NCBI RefSeq assembly: GCF_021602345.1
Contig: NZ_BQID01000003.1
Span: 124,001-188,000 of the forward strand
Source: Pseudomonas pharyngis
GTDB taxonomy: Bacteria; Pseudomonadota; Gammaproteobacteria; Pseudomonadales; Pseudomonadaceae
Length of the DNA stretch: 64,000 nt
Reading direction: 5' to 3'
In this document: in pieces, positions 25,459 through 36,391 of the stretch
Layout of the letters: each line of letters begins with the position of its first letter
Numbering within the stretch: position 1 is the first letter of the stretch
The notes under the pieces: generated by a model
Told to the model about the DNA's origin: nothing
Seen by the model: only the letters and a program-made list of their open reading frames with translations
Databases searched by the model: none
Position numbers and translations under genes: made by a program

Positions 25459-28085
25459 GACTTCGCCTTCGGTTTACGCGCCCCGCCACTTTTGGCTGGA
25501 GCGGAACCCGCTTTCGGCGGGCCTTTACGGTGTTTGCTCGGTTTGGCTGGCTTGCCGCCGGAAGCCTTGTCAGGCGCCGACCGTCCGGCCTTTCCCCCGG
25601 ACGCCGCTTTACCACCGTTTTTGGCATCGGCCAGCAAGGCCTTCTTCAATTCACGGCTTTTGCGCAGCTCGGCGTTTTTCGCCACGGCATCGCTCGGACG
25701 ATAGGCCTCGACAGCCTTCTCCTTGGCCGGACGACGGCTGGCGGTTTTTGCCGGAGCCTTTTCTTCCACAACCTTGGCTGCAGGAGTGGTCGTCTCGGCG
25801 CCACGCTTCTTGCGGCCGATCGGCGCGCTGATGGTTTTTTCAGCCATCTCGAAGTCGATCTTGCGCTCGTCGAGATCGACGCGCATGACGCGCACTTCAA
25901 CGGTATCGCCAAGACGGAAGCTGCGACCGGTACGCTCGCCCGCCAGGCGGTGGTGCACAGGGTCGAAGTGGTAGTAGTCGCCCGGCAGTGCGGTGACGTG
26001 CACCAGACCTTCGACGTAGATATCGGTCAGCTCGACGAACAGCCCGAAACCGGTCACGGCAGTGATCACGCCCGGGAACGATTCGCCCACGCGGTCTTTC
26101 ATGAACTCGCACTTGAGCCAGTTCACCACGTCGCGGGTCGCTTCGTCGGCACGGCGCTCGCTCATCGAGCACTGCTCGCCGAGTTGCTCCAGCGCTGCTT
26201 CGTCGTACGGATAGATGCGCGCCTTCGGAATGGTCATCGCACCGGCACGACGAACGTGCGGGGTGTCCTGTTTCGAATGGATCACGCTGCGGATCGCCCG
26301 GTGCGTGAGCAGGTCCGGGTAACGACGGATCGGCGAGGTGAAGTGGGTATAGGCTTCGTAATTCAGGCCGAAGTGGCCTTCGTTCTGGGCGCTGTACACC
26401 GCCTGGCTCAGGGAGCGCAGCATCACGGTCTGGATCAGGTGGAAATCCGGACGATCCTTGATGCTGGCCAACAGTGCCTGATAGTCCTTCGGCGACGGGC
26501 CATCCTTGCCTTTGTGCAGGGACAGACCGAGTTCACCCAAGAACGCGCGCAGTTTTTCCAGACGCTCCGGTGGCGGGCCGTCGTGGACACGGTACAGCGC
26601 AGGGATCTCGTGCTTCTTCAGGAATTCGGCGGTGGCCACGTTGGCCGCCAGCATGCATTCCTCGATCAGCTTGTGCGCGTCGTTACGGGTGGTCGGACGG
26701 ATTTCGGCAATCTTGCGCTCGGAACCGAAGATGATCCGGGTTTCCTGCGTTTCGAAATCGATCGCGCCACGCACATGACGGGCAGCCAGCAATACCTTGT
26801 ACAGCGCGTAGAGTTGCTTGAGGTGCGGCAAGACATCGGTGTATTCACCGCGCAGCTTGCGCCCTTCTGTCGCTTTCGGCGTTTCCAGCATCGCGCTGAC
26901 CTTGTTATAGGTCAGACGGGCGTGGGAATGGATCACTGCTTCATAGAAGCAGTAGTCGGTCATTTCGCCGGACTTGGAGATGGTCATCTCGCAAACCATG
27001 GCCAGACGATCGACATGCGGATTCAGCGAGCACAGGCCGTTGGAGAGCTGCTCCGGAAGCATCGGCACCACGCGCTCGGGGAAGTACACCGAGTTGCCGC
27101 GCACCTGGGCTTCGTTGTCCAGAGCCGAACCAATCTTCACATAGCTGGAAACGTCGGCAATCGCCACGTACAACTTCCAGCCGCCGGAGAACAGCCGCAG
27201 TTTGCCCGGCTTGGCTTCGCAGTAGACCGCGTCGTCGAAGTCGCGGGCATCTTCGCCGTCGATGGTGACGAACGGCAGATGGCGCAGGTCGACGCGTTTC
27301 TCTTTGTCTTTTTCTTCGACTTCCGGCTTGAGCTTGCCGGCTTCCTTCAGAACGGCTTCAGGCCAGACGTGCGGAATGTCGTAGGTGCGCAGGGCGACAT
27401 CGATTTCCATGCCCGGCGCCATGTAGTTGCCGACCACTTCGATCACATCACCTTGCGGCTGGAAGCGCGGCGTCGGCCAGTGAGTGATTTTCACCTCGAC
27501 GAACTGACCGATCTGGGCGTTGGCGTTACGGCCCGGCGTCACCAGCACTTCCTGCTGGATCTTCGGGTTGTCCGCGACGACGAAGCCGATACCGCCTTCT
27601 TCGAAGTAGCGGCCGACGATGCTTTCGTGGGCACGGGACACCACTTCGACGATCACGCCTTCGCGACGACCGCGACGGTCCAGGCCGGAGACACGGGCCA
27701 GGGCACGGTCGCCGTCGAACACCAGACGCATTTGCGCCGGGCTCATGAACAGGTCGTCGGAGCCATCATCCGGCACCAGGAAGCCGAAGCCGTCGCGGTG
27801 ACCGCTGATGCGACCGAGGATCAGGTCGAGCTTGTCGACCGGTGCATACGTGCCGCGGCGGGTATAGATCAGTTGAGCATCGCGCTCCATGGCGCGCAGG
27901 CGGCGGCGCAGGGCTTCAATCTGGTCTTCTGTGGTCAGACCAAACTCTTCGACCAGTTGCTCGCGGGCAGCAGGCGAACCTCGATCAGCAAGGTGCTGAA
28001 GGATCAGTTCGCGGCTGGGAATAGGGTTTTCATATTTTTCCGCTTCACGAGCGGCCTCGGGATCGAGGGACTGCCAATCGGCCAT
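25455..28085 (-). CDS. rnr: Ribonuclease R
   Basis: An 876-residue 3'-5' exoribonuclease that degrades structured RNA. Domain order: N-terminal helix-turn-helix, cold-shock/OB domains (about 80-240), RNB catalytic domain with the aspartate cluster in DGEDARDFDDAVYC (about residues 268-281), S1 domain near 645-730 (PGVITAVTGFGLFVELTDIY), and a long lysine/alanine-rich tail. Length and order fit the family. rlmB follows with a four-base overlap. Confidence 0.97.
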   Translation of the reverse strand: MADWQSLDPEAAREAEKYENPIPSRELILQHLADRGSPAAREQLVEEFGLTTEDQIEALRRRLRAMERDAQLIYTRRGTYAPVDKLDLILGRISGHRDGFGFLVPDDGSDDLFMSPAQMRLVFDGDRALARVSGLDRRGRREGVIVEVVSRAHESIVGRYFEEGGIGFVVADNPKIQQEVLVTPGRNANAQIGQFVEVKITHWPTPRFQPQGDVIEVVGNYMAPGMEIDVALRTYDIPHVWPEAVLKEAGKLKPEVEEKDKEKRVDLRHLPFVTIDGEDARDFDDAVYCEAKPGKLRLFSGGWKLYVAIADVSSYVKIGSALDNEAQVRGNSVYFPERVVPMLPEQLSNGLCSLNPHVDRLAMVCEMTISKSGEMTDYCFYEAVIHSHARLTYNKVSAMLETPKATEGRKLRGEYTDVLPHLKQLYALYKVLLAARHVRGAIDFETQETRIIFGSERKIAEIRPTTRNDAHKLIEECMLAANVATAEFLKKHEIPALYRVHDGPPPERLEKLRAFLGELGLSLHKGKDGPSPKDYQALLASIKDRPDFHLIQTVMLRSLSQAVYSAQNEGHFGLNYEAYTHFTSPIRRYPDLLTHRAIRSVIHSKQDTPHVRRAGAMTIPKARIYPYDEAALEQLGEQCSMSERRADEATRDVVNWLKCEFMKDRVGESFPGVITAVTGFGLFVELTDIYVEGLVHVTALPGDYYHFDPVHHRLAGERTGRSFRLGDTVEVRVMRVDLDERKIDFEMAEKTISAPIGRKKRGAETTTPAAKVVEEKAPAKTASRRPAKEKAVEAYRPSDAVAKNAELRKSRELKKALLADAKNGGKAASGGKAGRSAPDKASGGKPAKPSKHRKGPPKAGSAPAKSGGARKPKAKS

Positions 28086-28245
28086 TAGAGAGTTTTCACC
28101 TTGTCTATATGCGGGTTAGTTTGGCATAGGCGCCATCAAACGGGAAATTTCAGACTATAAAGGCCTTTCTAAAGCCCTCTATCGACGTTCGAAAGCCGTT
28201 TTGAACACCGCTGGTAAAAAAAATCATTTTTTTTGCCGGCAGGGG

Positions 28246-28274
28246 TTTACAGTTAAAAAGTCGCTCCGTATAGT
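28246..28274 (+). promoter_or_regulatory. Promoter of the first tRNA-Leu gene
   Basis: TTTACA (28246-28251), a 17-base spacer and TATAGT (28269-28274), followed by the GC-rich discriminator GCGCGCC expected for a stringently controlled stable-RNA promoter. The same layout occurs before the second tRNA gene. Confidence 0.8.
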
Positions 28275-28309
28275 GCGCGCCATCGACGACGTACACACGT
28301 TGACGAGAT

Positions 28310-28396
28310 GCCCAGGTGGTGAAATTGGTAGACACGCCAGCTTCAGGTGCTGGTGACCTTACGGTCGTGGAAGTTCGAGTCTTCTCCTGGGCACCA
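28310..28396 (+). tRNA. tRNA-Leu (anticodon CAG)
   Basis: An 87-base class II tRNA with CCA encoded. The acceptor stem is GCCCAGG/CCTGGGC, with discriminator A. The anticodon loop TTCAGGT sits in the stem CCAGC/GCTGG, with anticodon CAG at 28344-28346, reading CUG. A long variable arm (tgaccttacggtcg) is present, as required for leucine tRNA. Confidence 0.97.
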
Positions 28397-28434
28397 ATTT
28401 CGAGTTTGAGACTAGATCAGTTTCAAGACTCACA

Positions 28435-28460
28435 CAAAAACCCGCGAAAGCGGGTTTTTT
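28435..28460 (+). terminator. Terminator of the first tRNA-Leu gene
   Basis: AAAAACCCGC, loop GAAA, GCGGGTTTTTT. A strong intrinsic terminator 38 bases after the tRNA. Confidence 0.92.
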
Positions 28461-28513
28461 GCATTCTGCGCCCCGCTTTTTCTGAAATTGATTTATTAAA
28501 ATCAAATCAGGGG

Positions 28514-28542
28514 TTTACAGATCAAAAGGCGCTCCGTATAGT
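28514..28542 (+). promoter_or_regulatory. Promoter of the second tRNA-Leu gene
   Basis: TTTACA (28514-28519), 17 bases, TATAGT (28537-28542), then GCGCC. The flanks GGGG before and GCTCCG within the spacer repeat those of the first promoter, showing that the duplication included the promoter. Confidence 0.8.
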
Positions 28543-28576
28543 GCGCCACATCAACAGCGGCGACGCTGAAGATGAA

Positions 28577-28663
28577 GCCCAGATGGTGAAATTGGTAGAC
28601 ACGCCAGCTTCAGGTGCTGGTGACCTTACGGTCGTGGAAGTTCGAGTCTTCTTCTGGGCACCA
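28577..28663 (+). tRNA. tRNA-Leu (anticodon CAG), second copy
   Basis: An 87-base tRNA that matches the first copy except in the last acceptor pair: GCCCAGA/TCTGGGC in place of GCCCAGG/CCTGGGC, a compensated G-C to A-T change at pair 7:66. Anticodon CAG at 28611-28613, CCA encoded. Confidence 0.97.
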
Positions 28664-28696
28664 ATTCAAATTCAAGGTCACGATCTTGAATCTCAC

Positions 28697-28720
28697 AAAA
28701 ACCCGCGAAAGCGGGTTTTT
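28697..28720 (+). terminator. Terminator of the second tRNA-Leu gene
   Basis: AAAACCCGC, loop GAAA, GCGGGTTTTT. Nearly the same hairpin as after the first copy. Confidence 0.92.
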
Positions 28721-28798
28721 GCGTTTCCGGGGTTTGGAAAACCTGAATCCCAACGCCTATCAGACCCACCCCTCCCCTGCAAGGCGCACTTGAGAAAC

Positions 28799-28817
28799 AA
28801 TATCGTTTATCATTGTT
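28799..28817 (+). promoter_or_regulatory. Candidate Fur box upstream of the iron-transport genes
   Basis: AATATCGTTTATCATTGTT matches the 19-base Fur consensus GATAATGATAATCATTATC at 12 positions, including the uninterrupted ATCATT. It lies 38 bases before the start codon of the iron-binding protein gene, where Fur would block transcription. Confidence 0.5.
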
Positions 28818-28854
28818 GCAAGTTTTTGCAATGCGACAGTGAGGAACCCTGCGA

Positions 28855-29865
28855 ATGATGTTTCGAAATACCCTGCGCCGCGGCTTGACCTTCACCCTGC
28901 TCGGCCTGGCCCTCGCCACTCCCCTCGCCCAGGCTGCCGACACGGTTTCCCTGACGCTCTACAACGGTCAACACAAGGAAGTCGGCGACGCGATCGCCAA
29001 AGCTTTCGAAGCCAAGACCGGCATTCACGTCAATGTGCGCAAGGGTAGCAGCAACCAGCTCGCCAGCCAGATCATCGAAGAAGGCGACCGCTCACCTGCC
29101 GACGTCATCTACACCGAAGAATCCCCGCCGCTGAACAACCTCGGCGAGCAAGGCCTGCTGGCCAAGGCTGACGATGCGACCCTGGCCGTTCTGCCGAAAA
29201 AATACGTCGCCGGCAACGGCACCTGGATCGGCGTCACCGCCCGGGTTCGCGTGGTGGCCTTCAACCCGAAACTGATCGACGAAAAAGATCTGCCCAAATC
29301 GGTGCTGGATTTCGCCGATCCGCAGTGGCAAGGCAAGGTCGGCTTCGTCCCGACCAGCGGCGCGTTCCAGGAACAGGCCGTGGCCATCATCAAAAAGCAC
29401 GGTCGCGAAGCCGCCGAAGAATGGCTGACCGGCCTGCGCGCCTTCGGCAAGACCTACAGCAACAACATGGTCGCCCTCAAGGCGGTGGAAAACGGCGAAG
29501 TCGCCACCGTGCTGGTGAACAACTACTACTGGTTCGCCCTGCAGCGGGAGAAAGGCAAGCTTGATTCCAAACTGCATTACTTCACCGGCGGCGATGTCGG
29601 CGGCCTGATCACCGTGTCCAGCGCAGCCGTGCTGAAATCCAGCAAACACCCAAAAGAAGCCCAGCAATTTCTCGCCTACATGGCCAGCGAAGAAGGCCAG
29701 CGCGTGATCACCCAGACCACCGCCGAATACCCGCTGCACAAAGGCATGGAGTCGGATCGCGGCCTCAAGCCGTTCAGCGAACTGGAAGCGCCGGATGTCA
29801 CGCCTGCCGATCTGGGTAATGCCGAAGAGGCGCTGGAGCTGGAACGCGAAGTTGGCCTGAACTGA
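28855..29865 (+). CDS. Fe(3+) ABC transporter periplasmic binding protein (HitA/FbpA/IdiA type)
   Basis: A 336-residue precursor with a signal peptide ending LAQA-AD (cleavage near residue 28). The mature part is a class II binding-protein fold with the family stretches LTLYNGQHKEVGDAIAKAFE and NNYYWFAL, whose paired tyrosines are the ferric-iron ligands of FbpA-type proteins. It delivers ferric iron to the permease encoded next. GAGGAA lies eight bases before the first ATG; a second ATG follows directly. The stop overlaps the permease start by one base. A Fur-like box upstream supports iron regulation. Confidence 0.92.
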   Translation: MMFRNTLRRGLTFTLLGLALATPLAQAADTVSLTLYNGQHKEVGDAIAKAFEAKTGIHVNVRKGSSNQLASQIIEEGDRSPADVIYTEESPPLNNLGEQGLLAKADDATLAVLPKKYVAGNGTWIGVTARVRVVAFNPKLIDEKDLPKSVLDFADPQWQGKVGFVPTSGAFQEQAVAIIKKHGREAAEEWLTGLRAFGKTYSNNMVALKAVENGEVATVLVNNYYWFALQREKGKLDSKLHYFTGGDVGGLITVSSAAVLKSSKHPKEAQQFLAYMASEEGQRVITQTTAEYPLHKGMESDRGLKPFSELEAPDVTPADLGNAEEALELEREVGLN

Positions 29866-31430
29866 TGACCGCATCGTTATCCGCCACCGCTACACGCGGG
29901 GGTTACGTACCACGGCGCAAACGGCCGTCGATCTGGCTGGTGCTGCCGGTTTTGCTGCTGGTGGTCATGAGCCTGTTGCCGCTGGCCTACGTCGGGCTCA
30001 AAGCCTGGCAGGCGGGCTGGACCGAAGCGCTGCATTTACTGTGGCGCCCCTATGTGTTCGGCCTGCTGCGCAACACGCTGGCGCTGATGGTTGGCGTAAC
30101 CGTAACTTGCGGCGTGATCGGCCTGTCGCTGGCGTGGCTGCTGGAGCGCAGCAACTTGCCGGGCCGACGACTGTGGGGCGTGATTCTTTGCCTGCCGTTC
30201 GCAGTGCCAGCGTTTGTCAGCAGCTTCACCTGGGTGTCGCTGAGCGCACAGTTTGAAGGCCTTGGTGGAGCGATCCTTGTGATGAGCCTGTCGAAGTACC
30301 CGCTGATCTTTCTGCCGGTAGCCGCCACGCTGCGCAATCTTGATCCTTCTCTTGAGGAGTCCGCTCGCACCCTGGGACAGAATCGCTGGGGCGTGTTTTT
30401 CCGCGTCACCCTGCCGCTGCTCTGGCCTTCCTTGCTGGCCGGTTCGCTGCTGATTGCGCTGCACATGCTGGTGGAATTCGGCGCACTGTCGATCATCGGC
30501 CTGCAAACTTTCACCACCGCGATCTATCAGCAATTCGAACTGGAATTCAGCAATGCCAACGCGGCGATGCTGTCGGCGGTATTGCTGGCGCTGTGCCTGA
30601 TGCTGTTGTGGCTGGAGTTGCGGGTGCGCGGCAAGGGACGACATGTACGTACCGGCCAAGGTGCGGCGCGTCGAGCTGAACAAGTGCGACTGGGCCCTTG
30701 GGCGATCGCCGGTCAGCTGTATTGCCTGATGCTGGCGATTGTCGGCAGCGGGATTCCGCTAGGCATGCTGGCCTACTGGCTCGCCGTGGGATCGTCAGCG
30801 GCATTCCCGGTTGCGGCGATCACTGAAGCTTTGCTGTCTTCATTGGCGCTATCGCTGGGTGGCGCTGGATTGTGTCTGGTGCTGGCAGTGCCGGTCGGGT
30901 TGCTGGTGGTGCGCTACAAGGGCCAACTGGCGATCTGGGCCGAGCGCCTGCCCTATCTGCTGCACGCCCTGCCGGGATTGGTGATCGCGTTGACGCTGGT
31001 GTATTTCGCCCTGCATTACGTGCCGGCGCTGTACCAGACCTCCGCGCTATTGCTGATCGCCTATGCCCTGCTGTTTCTGCCGCTGGCTCAGGCGCCGATC
31101 CGCACGGCGTTGAACAAGGCCGCGCCGCAACTCGAAGAAGCCGCCCGCACCCTCGGCGCCTCTTCGTTCACGGCGTTCTGCCGGGTGACTTTACCGATCA
31201 TCTTCCCGGCACTGGGCGCAGCCTTTGCGCTGGTGTTTCTGGATGCCATGAAAGAACTGACGGCTACATTGCTGCTGAGTCCGACCGGGCTCAACACATT
31301 GGCGACTGAAGTCTGGGCGCATACCGCAAATGTCGAGTTCGCAGCCGCAGCGCCTTATGCGGCGTTGTTGATTGTGGTGTCGGGATTGCCCGTCTACCTG
31401 CTGACAACCCGGATGTATTTGAGCCGATAA
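29865..31430 (+). CDS. Fe(3+) ABC transporter permease, fused two-domain type (HitB/FbpB)
   Basis: A 521-residue inner-membrane permease with two fused copies of the binding-protein-dependent transport domain, about twelve helices. The EAA-like coupling motifs appear twice: ESARTLGQNRWGVFFRVTLP and EAARTLGASSFTAFCRVTLP, followed by LLWPSLLAGS and IIFPALGAAF. It forms the ferric-iron channel for the upstream binding protein (TGATG overlap). No ATPase gene follows; the operon ends at the hairpin at 31430, so the ATP-binding subunit must be encoded elsewhere. Confidence 0.93.
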   Translation: MTASLSATATRGGYVPRRKRPSIWLVLPVLLLVVMSLLPLAYVGLKAWQAGWTEALHLLWRPYVFGLLRNTLALMVGVTVTCGVIGLSLAWLLERSNLPGRRLWGVILCLPFAVPAFVSSFTWVSLSAQFEGLGGAILVMSLSKYPLIFLPVAATLRNLDPSLEESARTLGQNRWGVFFRVTLPLLWPSLLAGSLLIALHMLVEFGALSIIGLQTFTTAIYQQFELEFSNANAAMLSAVLLALCLMLLWLELRVRGKGRHVRTGQGAARRAEQVRLGPWAIAGQLYCLMLAIVGSGIPLGMLAYWLAVGSSAAFPVAAITEALLSSLALSLGGAGLCLVLAVPVGLLVVRYKGQLAIWAERLPYLLHALPGLVIALTLVYFALHYVPALYQTSALLLIAYALLFLPLAQAPIRTALNKAAPQLEEAARTLGASSFTAFCRVTLPIIFPALGAAFALVFLDAMKELTATLLLSPTGLNTLATEVWAHTANVEFAAAAPYAALLIVVSGLPVYLLTTRMYLSR

Positions 31431-31461
31431 AAAAATCGCAGCCGAAGCTGCGATTTTTTTT
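31430..31461. terminator. Bidirectional terminator between permease and chemoreceptor genes
   Basis: AAAAAATCGCAGC, loop CGAA, GCTGCGATTTTTTTT between convergent genes; T-runs on both strands. Confidence 0.92.
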
Positions 31462-31471
31462 GCCCGCACTA

Positions 31472-33406
31472 TCAGGCCCGGAACTGCCCCAGACTGGCCT
31501 TGAGCTGCGCCGCCAGACCATCCAGCACCTTGCCGCTGGCCGTGGTCTCGACCACCGCCTGTGCAGCTTTTTCGGCCTGGGCATGAATCGTTTCGACCCG
31601 CCCACGCACAGCCTGCGCGCCCTGCGCCTGATGCGCCGCTGCCTGAGTCGCCAGGCCAATCGCCGCATGCACCTGCTCGACCGACGCCTGCACCGACTGC
31701 TGCAGTCGCGCGCTGTCACGCAGCACCAGCAAACCTTCGCTCGCTTGACGCCCGGCCTGACCAATCGCCTCCACCGCCTCACGGGCGCCCTGCTGCAGGG
31801 CCACGATGTGCGCCTGAATGTCGCCGGTGGAGCTTTGGGTCTTGCTCGCCAGCGCCCGCACCTCATCCGCTACTACCGCAAACCCGCGGCCGGTTTCGCC
31901 GGCCCGGGCCGCTTCGATGGCCGCGTTGAGCGCCAGCAGGTTGGTCTGCTCGGCGATGCCGTGAATCACGGTCAGCACCACTTCAATCTGCTCGCTCTGC
32001 TGCGCCAGCCGTTCGATGACTTTCGCCCCGGTATCGACCTGCCCCGCCAGCGCCTCGATCAAGCTGCCGACCCTGGCCGAGGTGCGAGTGTTCTCGTCGG
32101 TGGCCTGACGAATATCCACCACCTGCTTCAACGCCGCCTGCATCGCATGGCTTTCCGACTGAGCCTCATCGGCCATTTGCGACAGCGCTCGCAGGCTTTC
32201 GGCCACTTCATCACGCTGCATCCCGGCCGCTGCGTCGGCCCCGGCGTTGCGCAGGGTCATAGCGCCGATTTCCACACCGGTGCGCTGAGCCACATCCCCG
32301 GCCTCGCGCACGATCGGCTGCAACTTGTCCACAAAGCGGTTGACCGCCGAGGCCATGTCGCCGATTTCGTCCTTGCTGTTGATCTGTACGCGTTTGGTCA
32401 GATCGCCCTCGCCCGCTGCCAGATCATCCATGGCGGCGTTGAGCATTTTCAGGCGATTGACGACCCGATGACCGAGCACCACCGCCAGCAGCAACAGCAC
32501 CCCGGCCCCCACCAGCGCCAGGCCCATGCCGATACGCCAGCGCAGCGTTGCAGCAGCATCCTGCACGGTACTGGTGGTGTTGGCTTTCATCTCGGCAGCT
32601 GTGGACTGCGCCGATTGCAGGCGAGCCTGCATGGCGGTGGCGCTGTCGGCAGCGGCGCCCTTGAGGCTGTCACCGACCAGTTGATCGCTGCTGGCAATCA
32701 ACGCCGAGAAGCGCTGGTCGAGGGCCGCCAGATCGGTTTCAACCGAAGCGGTCGAGACCCCCATCAGCACCTTGCCGATTTCCACGCCATTGGGGTTGAT
32801 CGAGGCTTCCAGGTAGTAGACCGACGGATCGTTCTTCGCCGCATCCAGCACCTTGTCCAGCGCCCGCTCGCCCTGGCCTTTTTCCAAAAGGGCCTTGTTG
32901 ATCGGGTTTTCGCGGTTGAGGTAGCGGGTCAGATGCTGGCCAGTGGCGTCGTCATACACCACGAACAGCACGTTGGGATTGCGCTGGGCCCGGCGGGCGA
33001 ATTCGGACAGGGTCGGCACGTCGCTGTCCCACATGGCACGGGGCGCCACGGAGGCCAGCAGTTGGGCCATGTCATTGGCCGAATCCTTCAGGTCTTTTTC
33101 CAGAGTCGCACGCAGTTGCGCCTGCTCTTCCTTCAGACGCGAGGAAAGACCGGCGGTAAGGCGCTGACGGGTACTTGAGGAAAGGTTGTCGAGACTCGAC
33201 GTGACTTCACGTCCGGCCTGCTCCAGCTCACCGGACAACTTCTGGCTGTCGGCGCCCAGGCGAGTGCCAAGATCGGCTTCCAGCGCGGTGACGGTGCTCC
33301 GCGTCAGGGCGACGGCCACCAGCACTTGCACCAAAAGGGCGATACCGAGGGTAACGAACACGGGCCGCAACAGACGGCTTTGTAACAGTGAGAGAACGGC
33401 TGACAC
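31472..33406 (-). CDS. Methyl-accepting chemotaxis protein
   Basis: A 644-residue transmembrane chemoreceptor. TM1 lies at residues 15-34, a periplasmic sensor of roughly 270 residues follows ([20 protein letters not shown] near its end suggests a CACHE-like fold), then TM2 ([20 protein letters not shown]), a HAMP domain ([20 protein letters not shown]) and the signalling domain with the hairpin tip [20 protein letters not shown]. No CheR-binding pentapeptide ends the protein. I prefer GTG 33406, with AGAGGG eight bases upstream, over an in-frame ATG at 33433 lacking a ribosome site. The ligand is unknown; no FliA promoter was seen. Confidence 0.9.
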   Translation of the reverse strand: MSAVLSLLQSRLLRPVFVTLGIALLVQVLVAVALTRSTVTALEADLGTRLGADSQKLSGELEQAGREVTSSLDNLSSSTRQRLTAGLSSRLKEEQAQLRATLEKDLKDSANDMAQLLASVAPRAMWDSDVPTLSEFARRAQRNPNVLFVVYDDATGQHLTRYLNRENPINKALLEKGQGERALDKVLDAAKNDPSVYYLEASINPNGVEIGKVLMGVSTASVETDLAALDQRFSALIASSDQLVGDSLKGAAADSATAMQARLQSAQSTAAEMKANTTSTVQDAAATLRWRIGMGLALVGAGVLLLLAVVLGHRVVNRLKMLNAAMDDLAAGEGDLTKRVQINSKDEIGDMASAVNRFVDKLQPIVREAGDVAQRTGVEIGAMTLRNAGADAAAGMQRDEVAESLRALSQMADEAQSESHAMQAALKQVVDIRQATDENTRTSARVGSLIEALAGQVDTGAKVIERLAQQSEQIEVVLTVIHGIAEQTNLLALNAAIEAARAGETGRGFAVVADEVRALASKTQSSTGDIQAHIVALQQGAREAVEAIGQAGRQASEGLLVLRDSARLQQSVQASVEQVHAAIGLATQAAAHQAQGAQAVRGRVETIHAQAEKAAQAVVETTASGKVLDGLAAQLKASLGQFRA

Positions 33407-33498
33407 TTTGAATCCCTCTACTTCTGACGCCATTAATTTGATGGCACTCTTGTAGACAGAATCACAGCAAAGGTCATGCCGTCCAACAGGCATAAACG

Positions 33499-33526
33499 AC
33501 AAAGGCCCCGATGAAGGGGCCTTTGT
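33499..33526 (-). terminator. Hairpin after purA
   Basis: ACAAAGGCCCC and GGGGCCTTTGT form an 11-base stem with a six-base loop, 21 bases after the purA stop. The T-tract on the minus strand is short, so efficiency is uncertain. Confidence 0.6.
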
Positions 33527-33546
33527 GTTTTTACATCAACGACTTA

Positions 33547-34890
<1,344 letters not shown>

Positions 34891-36078
34891 TCAAGAAGCC
34901 AGTGGCGATACTTGCCAAAGCCCGTTCTGCTGGATCAATTGCCGGTCGCAGTCCGCATCACGGGCGGCGGCCAAAGGTTGTCCAGGCAACGCCTGAACGA
35001 CACGCTGACCCTCACTGCGCAACTGGCAAACCTGCTGCCAGAGTGCCGCATCCGTACTGTCAGGCATCCAGATACCGCCAGACGGTAGCTCGATCTCAGC
35101 ACGCCCCAGGGTCACCAGGGTTTTCAAATCGGTGGAGAAGCCCGTGGCCGGACGGGCGCGACCGAAGTCGGCGCCGATGTCGTCGTAGCGACCGCCCTGG
35201 GCGATGGACTGGCCAACACCCGGCACGAATACCGCAAACACCACACCGGTGTGGTAGTGATAACCGCGCAGTTCGCCCAGATCGAAGTACAGCGGCAGCT
35301 CCGGGAAGCGCACCGACAGACGCTCGGCGATCGCCAGCAAATCTTCCAGCGCCGCCAGTACCGGCGCTGGCGCATTGGCCAGACGCTCGCGGGCAGCGCT
35401 CAGCACTTCACGGCCGCCGCACAGGTCGACCAGCGCGCGCAACATGCCGGACAGATCGGCCGGCAGGCCTTCGGTCAAGGTAATGACCTCGTCGATGGCC
35501 TTGCGTTGCAATGCATCGAACAACTGCTGCTCGACTTCACCCGACAGACCGGCCGCCTGGGCCAGACCGCGGTAGATGCCGACATGCCCGAGGTCCATGT
35601 GCACGTCCGGCACGTCGGCCAGTTGCAGCATGGCCAGCATCAGGCTGATGACTTCAACGTCGCTGCTCGGGCTGGCATCGCCGTACAACTCGGCGCCCAG
35701 TTGGATCGGGCTGCGCGAGGACGACAAGGCACGCGGCTGGGCATGCAGCACGCTGCCGGCGTAGCACAGACGGCTCGGGCCTTCGCGCCGCAGGGTGTGC
35801 GCATCGATGCGCGCCACTTGCGGCGTGATGTCGGCACGGAAACCCATCTGCCGGCCCGATTGCGGGTCGATGACCTTGAAGGTACGCAGATCCAGGTCCT
35901 GGCCCGCGCCGGTCAGCAGGGATTCCAGGTACTCGATATGGGGAGTCACGACAAACTCGTAACCCCAGCTCTGGAACAGATCCAACACCTGACGACGCGC
36001 GACTTCAATGCGCGCCGCTTCCGGTGGCAGTACTTCTTCGATGCCATCTGGCAGCAGCCAGCGGTCTACCGTTGCCAT
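34891..36078 (-). CDS. hisZ: ATP phosphoribosyltransferase regulatory subunit
   Basis: A 395-residue class II aminoacyl-tRNA-synthetase-like protein that lacks tRNA charging and forms the HisG-HisZ complex for the first step of histidine synthesis. Motif 2-like sequence [20 protein letters not shown] and motif 3-like [20 protein letters not shown] are visible. Presence of HisZ implies a short-form HisG elsewhere. The start [13 protein letters not shown] at 36078 follows AAGGGG. The 313 bases between it and hflC hold the hflC terminator (36284) and no clear promoter hexamers that I could find. Confidence 0.95.
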   Translation of the reverse strand: MATVDRWLLPDGIEEVLPPEAARIEVARRQVLDLFQSWGYEFVVTPHIEYLESLLTGAGQDLDLRTFKVIDPQSGRQMGFRADITPQVARIDAHTLRREGPSRLCYAGSVLHAQPRALSSSRSPIQLGAELYGDASPSSDVEVISLMLAMLQLADVPDVHMDLGHVGIYRGLAQAAGLSGEVEQQLFDALQRKAIDEVITLTEGLPADLSGMLRALVDLCGGREVLSAARERLANAPAPVLAALEDLLAIAERLSVRFPELPLYFDLGELRGYHYHTGVVFAVFVPGVGQSIAQGGRYDDIGADFGRARPATGFSTDLKTLVTLGRAEIELPSGGIWMPDSTDAALWQQVCQLRSEGQRVVQALPGQPLAAARDADCDRQLIQQNGLWQVSPLAS

Positions 36079-36283
36079 TACGCCATTCCCCTTAGATCCG
36101 GGCGGCCAGCCCGAGGGCGAGCCTTGAGTGAAGCAGAAAATGACCGGCCCGTTCAAAACGCACGCGCATGAACGACGCGGCGAAAGGCCTGTTACCGGCT
36201 TCGCCCATCACTTTCCTCGAAAAACTGTCGGGCCATTCAACCCGATCTTCTGCAACAAAAACAGCAATCAAACGTGCAGACGC

Positions 36284-36306
36284 AAAAAAGCCGGGAATTT
36301 CCCGGC
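36284..36306 (-). terminator. Terminator of the hfq-hflXKC operon
   Basis: On the minus strand GCCGGGAA...TTCCCGGC followed by TTTTTT, about 85 bases after the hflC stop; it separates the long hfl transcript from hisZ-purA. Confidence 0.85.
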
Positions 36307-36391
36307 TGCCGCATCATACACACGTTTTCCCAAAGGATCACCCCGCCCGAGGTATTAGCCGCCGGGCGGAATGATTCAGGTCAACGTCGTA

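Noticed and set aside
25530-28088. Plus-strand open frame (852 codons) opposite rnr
   Set aside because: Antisense shadow of RNase R; no ribosome site and no recognisable domain.
28086-28245. Possible sigma-70 promoter for rnr
   Set aside because: A TATAGA is present on the minus strand but no -35 at acceptable spacing, so it is not listed.
36079-36391. Search for a small gene between hflC and hisZ
   Set aside because: No frame with ribosome site and plausible codons; only a terminator was found.
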